Source: Pseudomonadota bacterium
Lineage (GTDB): Bacteria > Pseudomonadota > Gammaproteobacteria > Steroidobacterales > Steroidobacteraceae
NCBI GenBank assembly: GCA_021817875.1
Contig: JAKAFQ010000102.1
Coordinates: forward strand, 1-10,720
Direction: 5' to 3'
DNA: 10,720 nucleotides
Both the position numbers and the translations under genes were made by a program. Numbering within the stretch: the stretch's first letter is position 1; the number at the start of each line of letters is the position of its first letter. Shown piece by piece: positions 1-5,294 of this stretch. The notes below the pieces were generated by a model. The model saw nothing but the letters and a program-made list of their open reading frames with translations. It searched no databases and had not been told where the DNA came from.

Positions 1-1010
1 TCTGCCACGCCATCGAGGCCCGGGTGTGCGCCGAGGATCCGCGACGGGACTTTCTGCCGAGCGCCGGCACGCTGACGCTGGCCGAGTGGCCGCAGGGCGA
101 GGGGCTGCGCGTCGATGCCGGATTTGCCGCCGGGGATGCCGTGCCGGCGGCATACGACTCGCTGCTCGCGAAGGTGATTGCCTGGGCTCCGCGGCGGTCG
201 CAGGCGGCGCACCTGCTGGCGCAGGCGCTGGACCGGACGTATCTGGCCGGTGTGCAGACCAACGAACATTGGCTGAGCGGCGTGCTGCGCTCGCCTGCGT
301 TTCTGGAAGTCCGCCACAGCGTTGCCCTGCTGGAGGGCCACAGCGCGCAGTTTGCCGCTGCGGGTGCAACGGACGCCGGCAGCATCGTGCTCGCCGCGCT
401 CGCGGCGCACGGGCGCGTGAGCCGGCAGGCGAGTCCCTGGAGTCTCGGTGACGGTTTTGCGCCCAATCTGCCCTCCTGTGTCGAGCTGCTGTTGGCGGCG
501 CAGGGACGCGAGCACAGCATCCGGCTGTGTTTCGAGCAGGGCGTGCCGCGGACGGCGCTTCTCGGCGCGGAGCATGCCGGCTCGCGCGCCGAGGCGCCGC
601 TGGAGTTGGGGGAAGTCGCCTGGAGCGACGCGCGGGTCGCGGCCCAGGTCGGGGACCGGCGGCGCGAGGGGCGGTATTTCCGGGACGGCTCGCGTGTGCA
701 CCTGTGGAGCGGGGCGGCGCATCACGAGTTTGTGATCGCAGACCCGCGCAGCCGCGAGTTCGCCGCTGCCGCCGCGACCGGCGGCCTGAGCACACCACTG
801 CCCGGGGTGGTGTCGGCGGTCGCCGTCGAAGTGGGGCAGAAGGTGAGCGCGGGCGAGGTGCTGATGGTGATCGAGGCCATGAAGATGGAACACCGCATCG
901 TCGCGCCCTTCGAGGGTGTGGTCGAGGCGGTGCATTTCGCGGCGGGCGAGCGCGTGTCGGAAGGCAGCGAGCTGCTGTCGCTGTCGCCGGGCGCACCGGC
1001 GACGGGTTGA
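1..1010 (+). CDS. liuD: Acyl-CoA carboxylase biotin-containing alpha subunit, probably methylcrotonyl-CoA carboxylase (3' part)
   Basis: The gene is cut by the left window edge; the open frame runs from base 3 to the TGA at 1008-1010. The first visible residues (CHAIEARVCAEDP, then FLPSAGTL) are the conserved end of the ATP-grasp/biotin carboxylase C domain. They are followed by YDSLLAKVIAW and AGVQTN, also typical of biotin carboxylases. A variable middle region with SPWSLGDGF is like that of methylcrotonyl/geranyl-CoA carboxylases. The C-terminus is a biotinyl domain with EAMKMEH; the biotin-accepting lysine codon is at 882-884. Such subunits use ATP and bicarbonate to carboxylate biotin, and the beta subunit then passes the carboxyl to methylcrotonyl-CoA in leucine degradation. 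Geranyl-CoA (atuF) or propionyl/acetyl-CoA carboxylase subunits cannot be excluded, because the partner subunit lies outside the window. The family is certain, the substrate only likely. Confidence 0.85.
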   Translation, partial: CHAIEARVCAEDPRRDFLPSAGTLTLAEWPQGEGLRVDAGFAAGDAVPAAYDSLLAKVIAWAPRRSQAAHLLAQALDRTYLAGVQTNEHWLSGVLRSPAFLEVRHSVALLEGHSAQFAAAGATDAGSIVLAALAAHGRVSRQASPWSLGDGFAPNLPSCVELLLAAQGREHSIRLCFEQGVPRTALLGAEHAGSRAEAPLELGEVAWSDARVAAQVGDRRREGRYFRDGSRVHLWSGAAHHEFVIADPRSREFAAAAATGGLSTPLPGVVSAVAVEVGQKVSAGEVLMVIEAMKMEHRIVAPFEGVVEAVHFAAGERVSEGSELLSLSPGAPATG

Positions 1011-1012
1011 GG

Positions 1013-1053
1013 CGGGCGGCTGGCGGCCTCGCGGCAGCGCTCAGCGCCGCCCG
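1013..1053. terminator. Possible stem-loop between convergent carboxylase and glycosylase genes
   Basis: The 69-bp gap between two converging genes contains an 8-bp perfect inverted repeat: CGGGCGGC at 1013-1020 pairs with GCCGCCCG at 1046-1053, leaving a 25-nt loop. It could stop transcription from both sides. There is no T-run on either strand, the loop is long, and GC-rich DNA gives such pairs by chance, so this is weak. Confidence 0.25.
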
Positions 1054-1079
1054 GTCCCCGAGGTTCGCTCGCCCCGCGC

Positions 1080-1652
1080 CTAGGACCGGCGCGGTGTCTT
1101 TGAAACGTGGGCGGAGTCACGGTCGAAGAACCGCCAGGGCCGACGGGCCCAGGGACCGGCATAGTCCACGCCGATGCGCCGAGCGCGTCCGATCCGTACC
1201 GGACGCGCACCGGGGGGGCGCTCGATCCACAGCGTGTTGGCGCAGAGGTCCGCCCCGTTCAGACGCCTGTCGATGTCCATTGCCCGGCACAGCAGCCCTG
1301 GCCCGCAGGTGCGCTCCAGGATGCCGCTGACGGGCTCGAGCGCCCGCAGCAGCACCGCATGCGGCACGCCCTCGGGGGCCGTGACCACGTTCATGCAGTG
1401 CCAGAATCCATAGATGAAATAGACATATGCATGCCCCGCGGGCCCGAACATGACCTCGGTGCGCGCGGTGCGGCCCCGGGAGGAGTGCGCCGCCCGGTCC
1501 TGAGGTCCCTGGTATGCCTCGGTTTCGACGATCCTCCCGACGCGCAGGGCGGCGCCGCTGCGGTGCACCAGGTGCATGCCGAGCAGTTGCCGGGCCACCG
1601 TCAGGGTGTCCTGAAGGTAAAAATCGCGAGGCAAGCTGCGGGACAGGATCAT
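1080..1652 (-). CDS. mpg: DNA-3-methyladenine glycosylase, AAG/MPG family
   Basis: The product is a 190-aa base-excision repair enzyme that cuts the N-glycosidic bond of alkylated or deaminated purines such as 3-methyladenine and hypoxanthine. The family signature is clear. VETEAYQGP at about residues 42-50 carries the catalytic glutamate (E45, matching human E125) and Y47. RAAHS has the active-site histidine H56. YVYFIYG at 76-82 includes Y81, equivalent to the tyrosine that intercalates into DNA in the human enzyme. LLRALEP, a CGPGLL segment and a C-terminal ARRPWRFF segment also match. I chose the ATG at 1652-1650, which gives MILSRSLPRDFY and the normal family length. The frame is open further upstream, but that would run through the divergent L,D-transpeptidase start. 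The Shine-Dalgarno match is poor (GAAG very close to the ATG). It is a single gene, convergent with the carboxylase and divergent from the transpeptidase. Confidence 0.93.
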   Translation of the reverse strand: MILSRSLPRDFYLQDTLTVARQLLGMHLVHRSGAALRVGRIVETEAYQGPQDRAAHSSRGRTARTEVMFGPAGHAYVYFIYGFWHCMNVVTAPEGVPHAVLLRALEPVSGILERTCGPGLLCRAMDIDRRLNGADLCANTLWIERPPGARPVRIGRARRIGVDYAGPWARRPWRFFDRDSAHVSKTPRRS

Positions 1653-1670
1653 CGCTTCACAGGTTATAAT
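1640..1670 (+). promoter_or_regulatory. Candidate sigma-70 promoter for the L,D-transpeptidase gene
   Basis: A perfect -10 box TATAAT lies at 1665-1670 in an AT-rich patch that stands out from the GC-rich surroundings. The best -35 is GGGACA at 1640-1645 (4 of 6 matches to TTGACA) with a long 19-bp spacer. The expected start near 1677 would give a leader of about 46 nt before the ATG at 1723. The -35 part overlaps the start codon of the divergent glycosylase gene. The opposite strand reads TATTAT at 1671-1666, so the patch could also serve the glycosylase, but no -35 is visible on that side. Confidence 0.5.
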
Positions 1671-1722
1671 ATCGATGAGCGGGCCGGATCGCGGCTTCGC
1701 GCAGCAGCCGGGAATCGGGACG

Positions 1723-2751
1723 ATGCACTCCATGCAGACACGCACGCGGTGGGCCGGGATGGTGCTGTTCGCGCTCGCGCTCGCGCTCGGCTGCACCGTG
1801 AGCCGGGCGGCGGTATTCACCCTGCCGCAGGCGGGGGCGCTCATCGGTCATGACAGGCGGGTCCGATCCAGGGCGTCCGATACGCTGCTCGGCATCGCCC
1901 GCCGCTACAGTGTCGGCTACTGGGAGATCCAGGCCGCCAATCCGGGCGTGGACATGTGGCTGCCGGGACGTGGCACCACGGTGGTGATCCCCGGCCGATT
2001 CATCCTGCCTGCAGTGCCGCGTCGGGGCATCGTGGTCAATCTGGCCGCGCACCGGCTCTTTTACTTTCCGCGGACGCGGCGGCACGACCGGCCGATCGTG
2101 ATCACCTATCCTGTCAGTCCCGGCACCAGGGGATGGGATACCCCGGTCGGAGTCACGCGCATCGTGCGCAAGGTGCCGCACCCGGTGTGGATTCCGACGC
2201 CCTCGATCCTCAAGGCGCACGCCAAGGAAGGTGATCCGATCCCGAGGATCTATCCCGCCGGCCCCGACAATCCCATGGGCGAGTGGGCGTTGCAGACGAC
2301 GCTCAGTCACGGCGAGATCTACATTCACGGCACCAACAATCCGATGGCCATCGGCATGGCGGTGACCCACGGCTGCGTGCGCCTGTATCCGGAGGACATC
2401 GCGGCGTTGTTCCCGCTGGTCCCGGTGGGCACCCCGGTCGACATCGTCAACGATCCGATCCTCGCCACGCTGCAGGACGGCAAGCTGTATCTGGCGATCC
2501 ATCCGCCGCTGCATAGCCAGAATGTGCCCGTAAAGCCCGATTATGCCGCGATCACCACGGTCATCGACCGGGCGATCGGCCATGCGGTCGTCGCCATCGA
2601 CTGGAAGCGGGTGCGGCGGATGGCCCTGCACGCCAATGGCATGCCGAAGCTCATCGGGGTCGAGGCCGATACGGGTGCGGCCGGCCAGGACCGGCGGATG
2701 GGATCGAGGTCCGGCCGATCAGCTCGGCATCGCGGTCGCAACGGCGTCTGA
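1723..2751 (+). CDS. Periplasmic L,D-transpeptidase with LysM domain (ErfK/YbiS/YkuD family)
   Basis: The 342-aa product is an exported cell-wall enzyme of the class that makes L,D-cross-links in peptidoglycan or attaches proteins to it. An N-terminal signal peptide has a hydrophobic core at about 10-23 and a likely signal peptidase I site after SRA (residue 29). The LGC at 22-24 does not fit a lipobox well. A LysM peptidoglycan-binding domain spans about 45-90 (SDTLLGIARRYSV, then NPGVDMWLPG). The YkuD catalytic domain spans about 102-235: IHGTNN with H202 and THGCVRL with H216 and the catalytic C218. I chose ATG 1723 because GGGAA at 1710-1714 sits 8 nt upstream; ATG 1732 is an alternative. 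After the usual family end near the KRVRRMA segment there is an extra arginine-rich tail of about 30 residues. The gene is divergent from the glycosylase and ends 10 bp from the convergent response regulator. Confidence 0.92.
   Translation: MHSMQTRTRWAGMVLFALALALGCTVSRAAVFTLPQAGALIGHDRRVRSRASDTLLGIARRYSVGYWEIQAANPGVDMWLPGRGTTVVIPGRFILPAVPRRGIVVNLAAHRLFYFPRTRRHDRPIVITYPVSPGTRGWDTPVGVTRIVRKVPHPVWIPTPSILKAHAKEGDPIPRIYPAGPDNPMGEWALQTTLSHGEIYIHGTNNPMAIGMAVTHGCVRLYPEDIAALFPLVPVGTPVDIVNDPILATLQDGKLYLAIHPPLHSQNVPVKPDYAAITTVIDRAIGHAVVAIDWKRVRRMALHANGMPKLIGVEADTGAAGQDRRMGSRSGRSARHRGRNGV
1771..1788 (+). repeat. Tandem hexamer repeat inside the signal peptide
   Basis: GCGCTC is repeated three times in tandem and encodes alternating Ala-Leu in the hydrophobic core of the transpeptidase signal peptide. 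Loss or gain of a unit would keep the frame and change the core by two residues. Confidence 0.8.
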
Positions 2752-2767
2752 GCGCGGCCGCTCAGAC
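2746..2767. terminator. Perfect hairpin spanning both stop codons of convergent genes
   Basis: GTCTGAGCG at 2746-2754 is the exact reverse complement of CGCTCAGAC at 2759-2767, with a four-base loop CGGC. The upstream arm contains the TGA of the transpeptidase gene (2749-2751). The downstream arm contains, on the minus strand, the TGA of the response regulator gene (2764-2762). Both genes therefore end with the same valine codon and stop (GTC TGA) followed by GCG. The hairpin is symmetric and short-looped, as expected of a bidirectional transcription stop or mRNA 3'-end protector. No T-run follows on either strand, so intrinsic termination would be non-classical. Confidence 0.5.
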
Positions 2768-3382
2768 CTCGGTGTCGAGGACCATGCGCACCAGCTGAGC
2801 AAACGACGAGGCGCCCATCTTTTCCATGACCCGGGCGCGGTGGATTTCGACGGTGCGCTGGCTCACGCCGAGATCCGCCGCAACCACCTTGTTGGGTTTG
2901 CCGCGGGTGATGAGGGTGAGCACCTCGCGTTCGCGCGGTGTCAGGGACGTGAGCCGATCCCGGATGCGGTCTTTTTCCTTCAGTTCCTGCCGGGTGCGGT
3001 GGTCCTTCTCGAGCGCGCGCTGCACCCGATCGAGCAGGTCCTGGTCGCGGAAGGGCTTTTGCAGAAAATCGAAGGCGCCGTGCTGCATGGCCTCGACCGC
3101 CATCGGGATATCGCCGTGGCCGGTGATGAAGATGACCGGTACGGTGGCGCCGCGCAGGTTCAGAATCTGCTGCAGCTCCAGGCCGCTCATCCCCGGCATG
3201 CGCACATCGAGGACCACGCAGCCGGGAAAGCGTGGGTCGTAATTTGCGAGAAACTCCTGCGCACTGCAGTACACTGTCGCGGGCAGCCCCACGGATTTCA
3301 GCAGCAACCGCAATGAGGCGCGTACCGCCTCGTCATCGTCGACGACGAAAACGGTCGGTTGAGGTTCACGAGGTGTTTCCAT
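2762..3382 (-). CDS. FixJ/NarL-type two-component response regulator
   Basis: The 206-aa product has a receiver domain and a LuxR-type DNA-binding domain. The receiver (about 10-124) shows the acidic pocket DDD at 15-17, the phosphoacceptor D59 in VLDVRMPG, T87 in FITGHGD and K109 in LQKPF. The output domain (about 145-206) starts with LTPREREVL and has the recognition helix region VSQRTVEIHRARVMEKM, as in FixJ, TodT and StyR relatives. The ITGHGDIPMAVEAM and GAFDFLQKPF stretches are characteristic of the FixJ subgroup. I chose ATG 3382, which places the receiver nine residues in. A GTG at 3463 would add 27 residues without homology and has no ribosome binding site. FixJ-type regulators normally pair with a PAS histidine kinase, but none is encoded on either side here, so its signal and targets cannot be read from this window. 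Confidence 0.92.
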   Translation of the reverse strand: METPREPQPTVFVVDDDEAVRASLRLLLKSVGLPATVYCSAQEFLANYDPRFPGCVVLDVRMPGMSGLELQQILNLRGATVPVIFITGHGDIPMAVEAMQHGAFDFLQKPFRDQDLLDRVQRALEKDHRTRQELKEKDRIRDRLTSLTPREREVLTLITRGKPNKVVAADLGVSQRTVEIHRARVMEKMGASSFAQLVRMVLDTEV

Positions 3383-3596
3383 AGGGTGGCTACCGGACGG
3401 CCGGCTGTGGCCGGTGGCTTGCGGGGCGGGGTTACCGCGTGGGATTGGACATGGGTTGTTCACCTGCAGGAGTATGTTGCCGCTAAGTGGTTCGGCGCGC
3501 TAGGTATTTTCCGCAGAACGGCAGCATGGATGCGTTCATTGCGGCCGCAGGCGGCCCTCGAGGCCGACATGGTCCGCGCACGGTCGGAGGCTCCAA
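3383..3596. other. Divergent intergenic region, with one sigma-54-like site
   Basis: These 214 bp separate the response regulator (-) from the DksA-like gene (+) and must hold the promoters of both. No convincing sigma-70 pair is visible on either strand. On the plus strand, positions 3408-3423 fit the sigma-54 pattern: TGGC, seven bases, TTGC, with GG and GC exactly 10 bp apart. The site lies in GC-rich sequence and would give a leader of about 160 nt, so it is only a candidate. The region 3541-3570 is rich in GGCC palindromes. I see no coding sequence here. Confidence 0.35.
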
Positions 3597-3932
3597 GTGG
3601 ATACAGAAGCGGTGCGTACACGCCTGTTGAAGCGGCGGGAGGAGCTGCAGACCCGGGCGAGCAGCGCCCGGGCGGATCTGCGTCACGAGACCGATCCGCT
3701 GAGCGCGGATTTCGCCGAGCAGGTGACGCAGCGGGAGAGCGACGAGGTGCTGGGCGCGATTTCCGAGTCGGCGCGCGAGGAGTTGCGGCAGATCCAATCG
3801 GCACTGAGACGGCTCGAGGAAGGTACTTATACCAGCTGCGCGGTGTGCGGCGCGCCGATCGAGGAGGGGAGGCTCCAGGCGGTGCCGTATACGGATCGTT
3901 GCCGCAACTGCGCGCAGGGCAAGCGGCGATAG
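3597..3932 (+). CDS. Small TraR/DksA-family C4 zinc protein
   Basis: The 111-aa product has an N-terminal helical region likely to form a coiled coil (about 4-75) and a C-terminal C4 zinc finger with C81, C84, C102 and C105 (CAVC and CRNC). The linker reads EEGTY before the first cysteine, as in DksA relatives. Members bind RNA polymerase through its secondary channel and alter transcription start, often together with ppGpp. This protein is shorter than E. coli DksA (151 aa). At the hairpin tip it has D33, D38 and A40 spaced as DxxxxDxA instead of DxxDxA, so activity like DksA is not assured. The GTG start at 3597 is well supported by GGAGG at 3586-3590, 6 nt upstream. The SAM hydrolase gene follows 82 bp downstream on the same strand. 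Confidence 0.88.
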   Translation: MDTEAVRTRLLKRREELQTRASSARADLRHETDPLSADFAEQVTQRESDEVLGAISESAREELRQIQSALRRLEEGTYTSCAVCGAPIEEGRLQAVPYTDRCRNCAQGKRR

Positions 3933-3967
3933 CCGCGGGCGGCGCGGCGCAATGCCGGCGTCCGGTC

Positions 3968-4008
3968 GGGCTCACCGGGTTCAACATCGACTTGCAGCGG
4001 GGCTCACC
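3968..4008 (+). repeat. Pair of 9-bp direct repeats upstream of the SAM hydrolase gene
   Basis: GGGCTCACC occurs at 3968-3976 and again at 4000-4008. The copies start 32 bp apart, about three helical turns, and the second ends 6 bp before the preferred start codon at 4015. This spacing would suit a protein bound to one face of DNA, but two 9-mers in GC-rich DNA can be coincidence. Confidence 0.3.
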
Positions 4009-4014
4009 AGCCGA

Positions 4015-4830
4015 ATGTCTCCTCCAGTTCCTTCGGGTGTCATTACCATCACGACGGATTTCGGCCACCAGGGCCCCTTCGTCGGGGTCATGAAGGGCAG
4101 GATCCTGGGGCGCTTCCCCGAGGCGCGCCTGGTGGACCTGACGCACGAAATCCTGGTTCACTGGCCCGCCGAAGCGGGTTTCTGGCTCTCCAGGGCCTTC
4201 GAGTATTTTCCCGACGGGACGGTGCACGTCGCCGTGGTCGACCCTGGAGTGGGCACTTCGCGCGACATTCTGGTCGTGAGCGCCGCGGGCCATCTGTTCA
4301 CGGCCCCCGACAACGGTCTGCTCGCTCCCATCGTGGCGCGGCATCCCTCGGCCCGGATCGTGCGGCTGCGCGCTGCGGGTCTGGCCCGGCTGGGAATTCA
4401 GCGCGCCAGCGCCACGTTCCATGGCCGGGACATCTTCGCGCCCCTCGCGGCGGAACTCGCCGCGGGACGCTGCCGGATGGAAGATCTCGGCGAGCCGGCG
4501 AGCGGCGACTCGCTGGTGCCCTCCTGGGTGGAGGAGCCTCTCGTCGAACCCGACAGCCTCACCGGCGTCGTCATCACGATCGATCATTTCGGCAATCTCA
4601 TCACGAACATCGCGGGCGAGCTGATCGAGCGGTTCCGCTTGCCTCTGGTGCATGCCGGACACCACGCCGTGCCGGTGCTGAGGACCTATGGCGATACCCG
4701 GCCCGGGGAATATCTGGCGCTGATCAATTCCTTCGGGGTGCTCGAAATCGCACGCGCCGAGCAAAGCGCCGCCGAAGGCCTGGGCCTGGGCCGGGGAGCG
4801 CCGGTCATCGTGCGTGACCGCACCAGCTAG
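4015..4830 (+). CDS. SAM hydroxide adenosyltransferase (SAM hydrolase, DUF62 family)
   Basis: The 271-aa product belongs to the family related to fluorinase and chlorinase, whose common bacterial and archaeal members hydrolyse S-adenosylmethionine to adenosine and methionine. The N-terminus has the family signature TTDFG (D15). DPGVGTSR supplies D76 and R83, and FHGRDIFAP supplies H136. These match in kind and nearly in spacing the Asp-Arg-His set known from archaeal hydroxide adenosyltransferases. APDNGLL and IDHFGNLITNI are further conserved family blocks, the latter in the C-terminal domain. I prefer ATG 4015, which puts TTDFG near the N-terminus as usual. ATG 3952 is in frame but adds 21 unlike residues. 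Neither has a strong Shine-Dalgarno sequence. It lies downstream of the DksA-like gene on the same strand and may be co-transcribed with it. The physiological role of this family is not settled. Confidence 0.9.
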   Translation: MSPPVPSGVITITTDFGHQGPFVGVMKGRILGRFPEARLVDLTHEILVHWPAEAGFWLSRAFEYFPDGTVHVAVVDPGVGTSRDILVVSAAGHLFTAPDNGLLAPIVARHPSARIVRLRAAGLARLGIQRASATFHGRDIFAPLAAELAAGRCRMEDLGEPASGDSLVPSWVEEPLVEPDSLTGVVITIDHFGNLITNIAGELIERFRLPLVHAGHHAVPVLRTYGDTRPGEYLALINSFGVLEIARAEQSAAEGLGLGRGAPVIVRDRTS

Positions 4831-4859
4831 CCCACCTGCCGCAATCCCCCGCCCACCTA

Positions 4860-4887
4860 TTGCTCCGCAGCCGAATTTCATTATAGT
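4860..4887 (+). promoter_or_regulatory. Candidate sigma-70 promoter for the lysAC-mrcB unit
   Basis: In a relatively AT-rich 123-bp gap, TATAGT at 4882-4887 matches the -10 consensus in 5 of 6 positions. TTGCTC at 4860-4865 (3 of 6) lies 16 bp upstream. The expected transcription start near 4894 leaves about 60 nt before the ATG at 4954. Downstream, TGAGTC (4902-4907) and GACTCA (4932-4937) form a spaced inverted repeat that could bind a regulator. This is inference from consensus only. Confidence 0.4.
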
Positions 4888-4953
4888 TCGCTGTCTTGCG
4901 TTGAGTCCGATTTGCAGTAACCGATTGATTTGACTCAGGATTTGTGCCGCTAG

Positions 4954-5169
4954 ATGTCGGAACGAGACAACGAAAGCTTCGACCTCGATGAGGAATTCCT
5001 GGGCGGAGCCGCCGAGGACAGCACCGATTATGATCGGTTGCTCGACCGCGTCGACAAGCGCCGCCCCAATCCCGGCAAGCGCGGCAAGGCCGCGTGGAGC
5101 CGTCTCGAGGAAGTCCTGGCGGACAAGAAGCTCGAGAAGGATCTTCGCGATTTCGACGAAGAGCTCTAG
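4954..5169 (+). CDS. Small highly charged acidic protein of unknown function
   Basis: The 71-aa product is acidic at both ends (ESFDLDEEFLGG near the start, LRDFDEEL at the end). The middle is basic, with RRPNPGKRGKAAW followed by a predicted helix LEEVLADKKLEKDL. It has no signal peptide, no membrane segment and no cysteine, so it is probably cytoplasmic. The layout (acidic head, basic linker, tryptophan, then a charged helix ending in acidic residues) resembles small conserved proteins found in pseudomonads and xanthomonads, such as the PA3496 group, but I recognise it only by general pattern. The ATG directly follows an in-frame TAG. AGGA at 4937-4940 is rather far (13 nt). Even codon use and position just ahead of lysAC on the same strand support a real gene. 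Confidence 0.7.
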   Translation: MSERDNESFDLDEEFLGGAAEDSTDYDRLLDRVDKRRPNPGKRGKAAWSRLEEVLADKKLEKDLRDFDEEL

Positions 5170-5201
5170 CGCGTAAGCTTTGCAGCGCCGATTCGATCGA
5201 T

Positions 5202-5250
5202 CCGAGCAGGGCGGCCGAGACCCGGCCCCGCCCCGGGGGCCTGCTCGGCC
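5202..5250 (+). promoter_or_regulatory. GC-rich leader of lysAC with alternative hairpins
   Basis: In the 125-nt gap before lysAC, CCGAGCAGG (5202-5210) pairs perfectly with CCTGCTCGG (5240-5248). The same 3' arm can instead pair as CTCGGCC (5244-5250) with GGCCGAG (5213-5219). The two structures are mutually exclusive. A third small hairpin, CGGCCG (5263-5268) with CGGCCG (5276-5281), lies 3 nt ahead of the lysAC ribosome binding site. There is no T-run, no leader peptide rich in lysine codons, and nothing I recognise as a lysine riboswitch. Such pairings are also easy to get by chance at this GC level. Confidence 0.3.
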
Positions 5251-5294
5251 AGCCGTCTGATCCGGCCGCCCCCGCCGGCCGTCCAGGAACATTC

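Noticed and set aside
1780..1800. Lipobox in the L,D-transpeptidase signal peptide (LGC)
   Set aside because: The residues before the cysteine (Ala-Leu-Gly) do not fit the usual Leu-Ala/Ser-Gly/Ala order, and a signal peptidase I site after SRA follows shortly.
3541..3570. GGCCGC/GCGGCC inverted repeat as a terminator or operator
   Set aside because: The loop would be two bases, too short for a stable hairpin, and the repeats are restriction-site-like GC palindromes common in such DNA.
5094..5294. N-terminal extension of LysAC from GTG 5094
   Set aside because: It would overlap the small acidic protein gene and translate the hairpin-rich leader into Pro/Arg/Gly-rich sequence. GTG 5295 has a good ribosome binding site and begins right at the kinase domain.
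5170..5294. Lysine riboswitch upstream of lysAC
   Set aside because: The gap is only 125 nt and I could not recognise the conserved core of the lysine riboswitch, only simple GC-rich hairpins.
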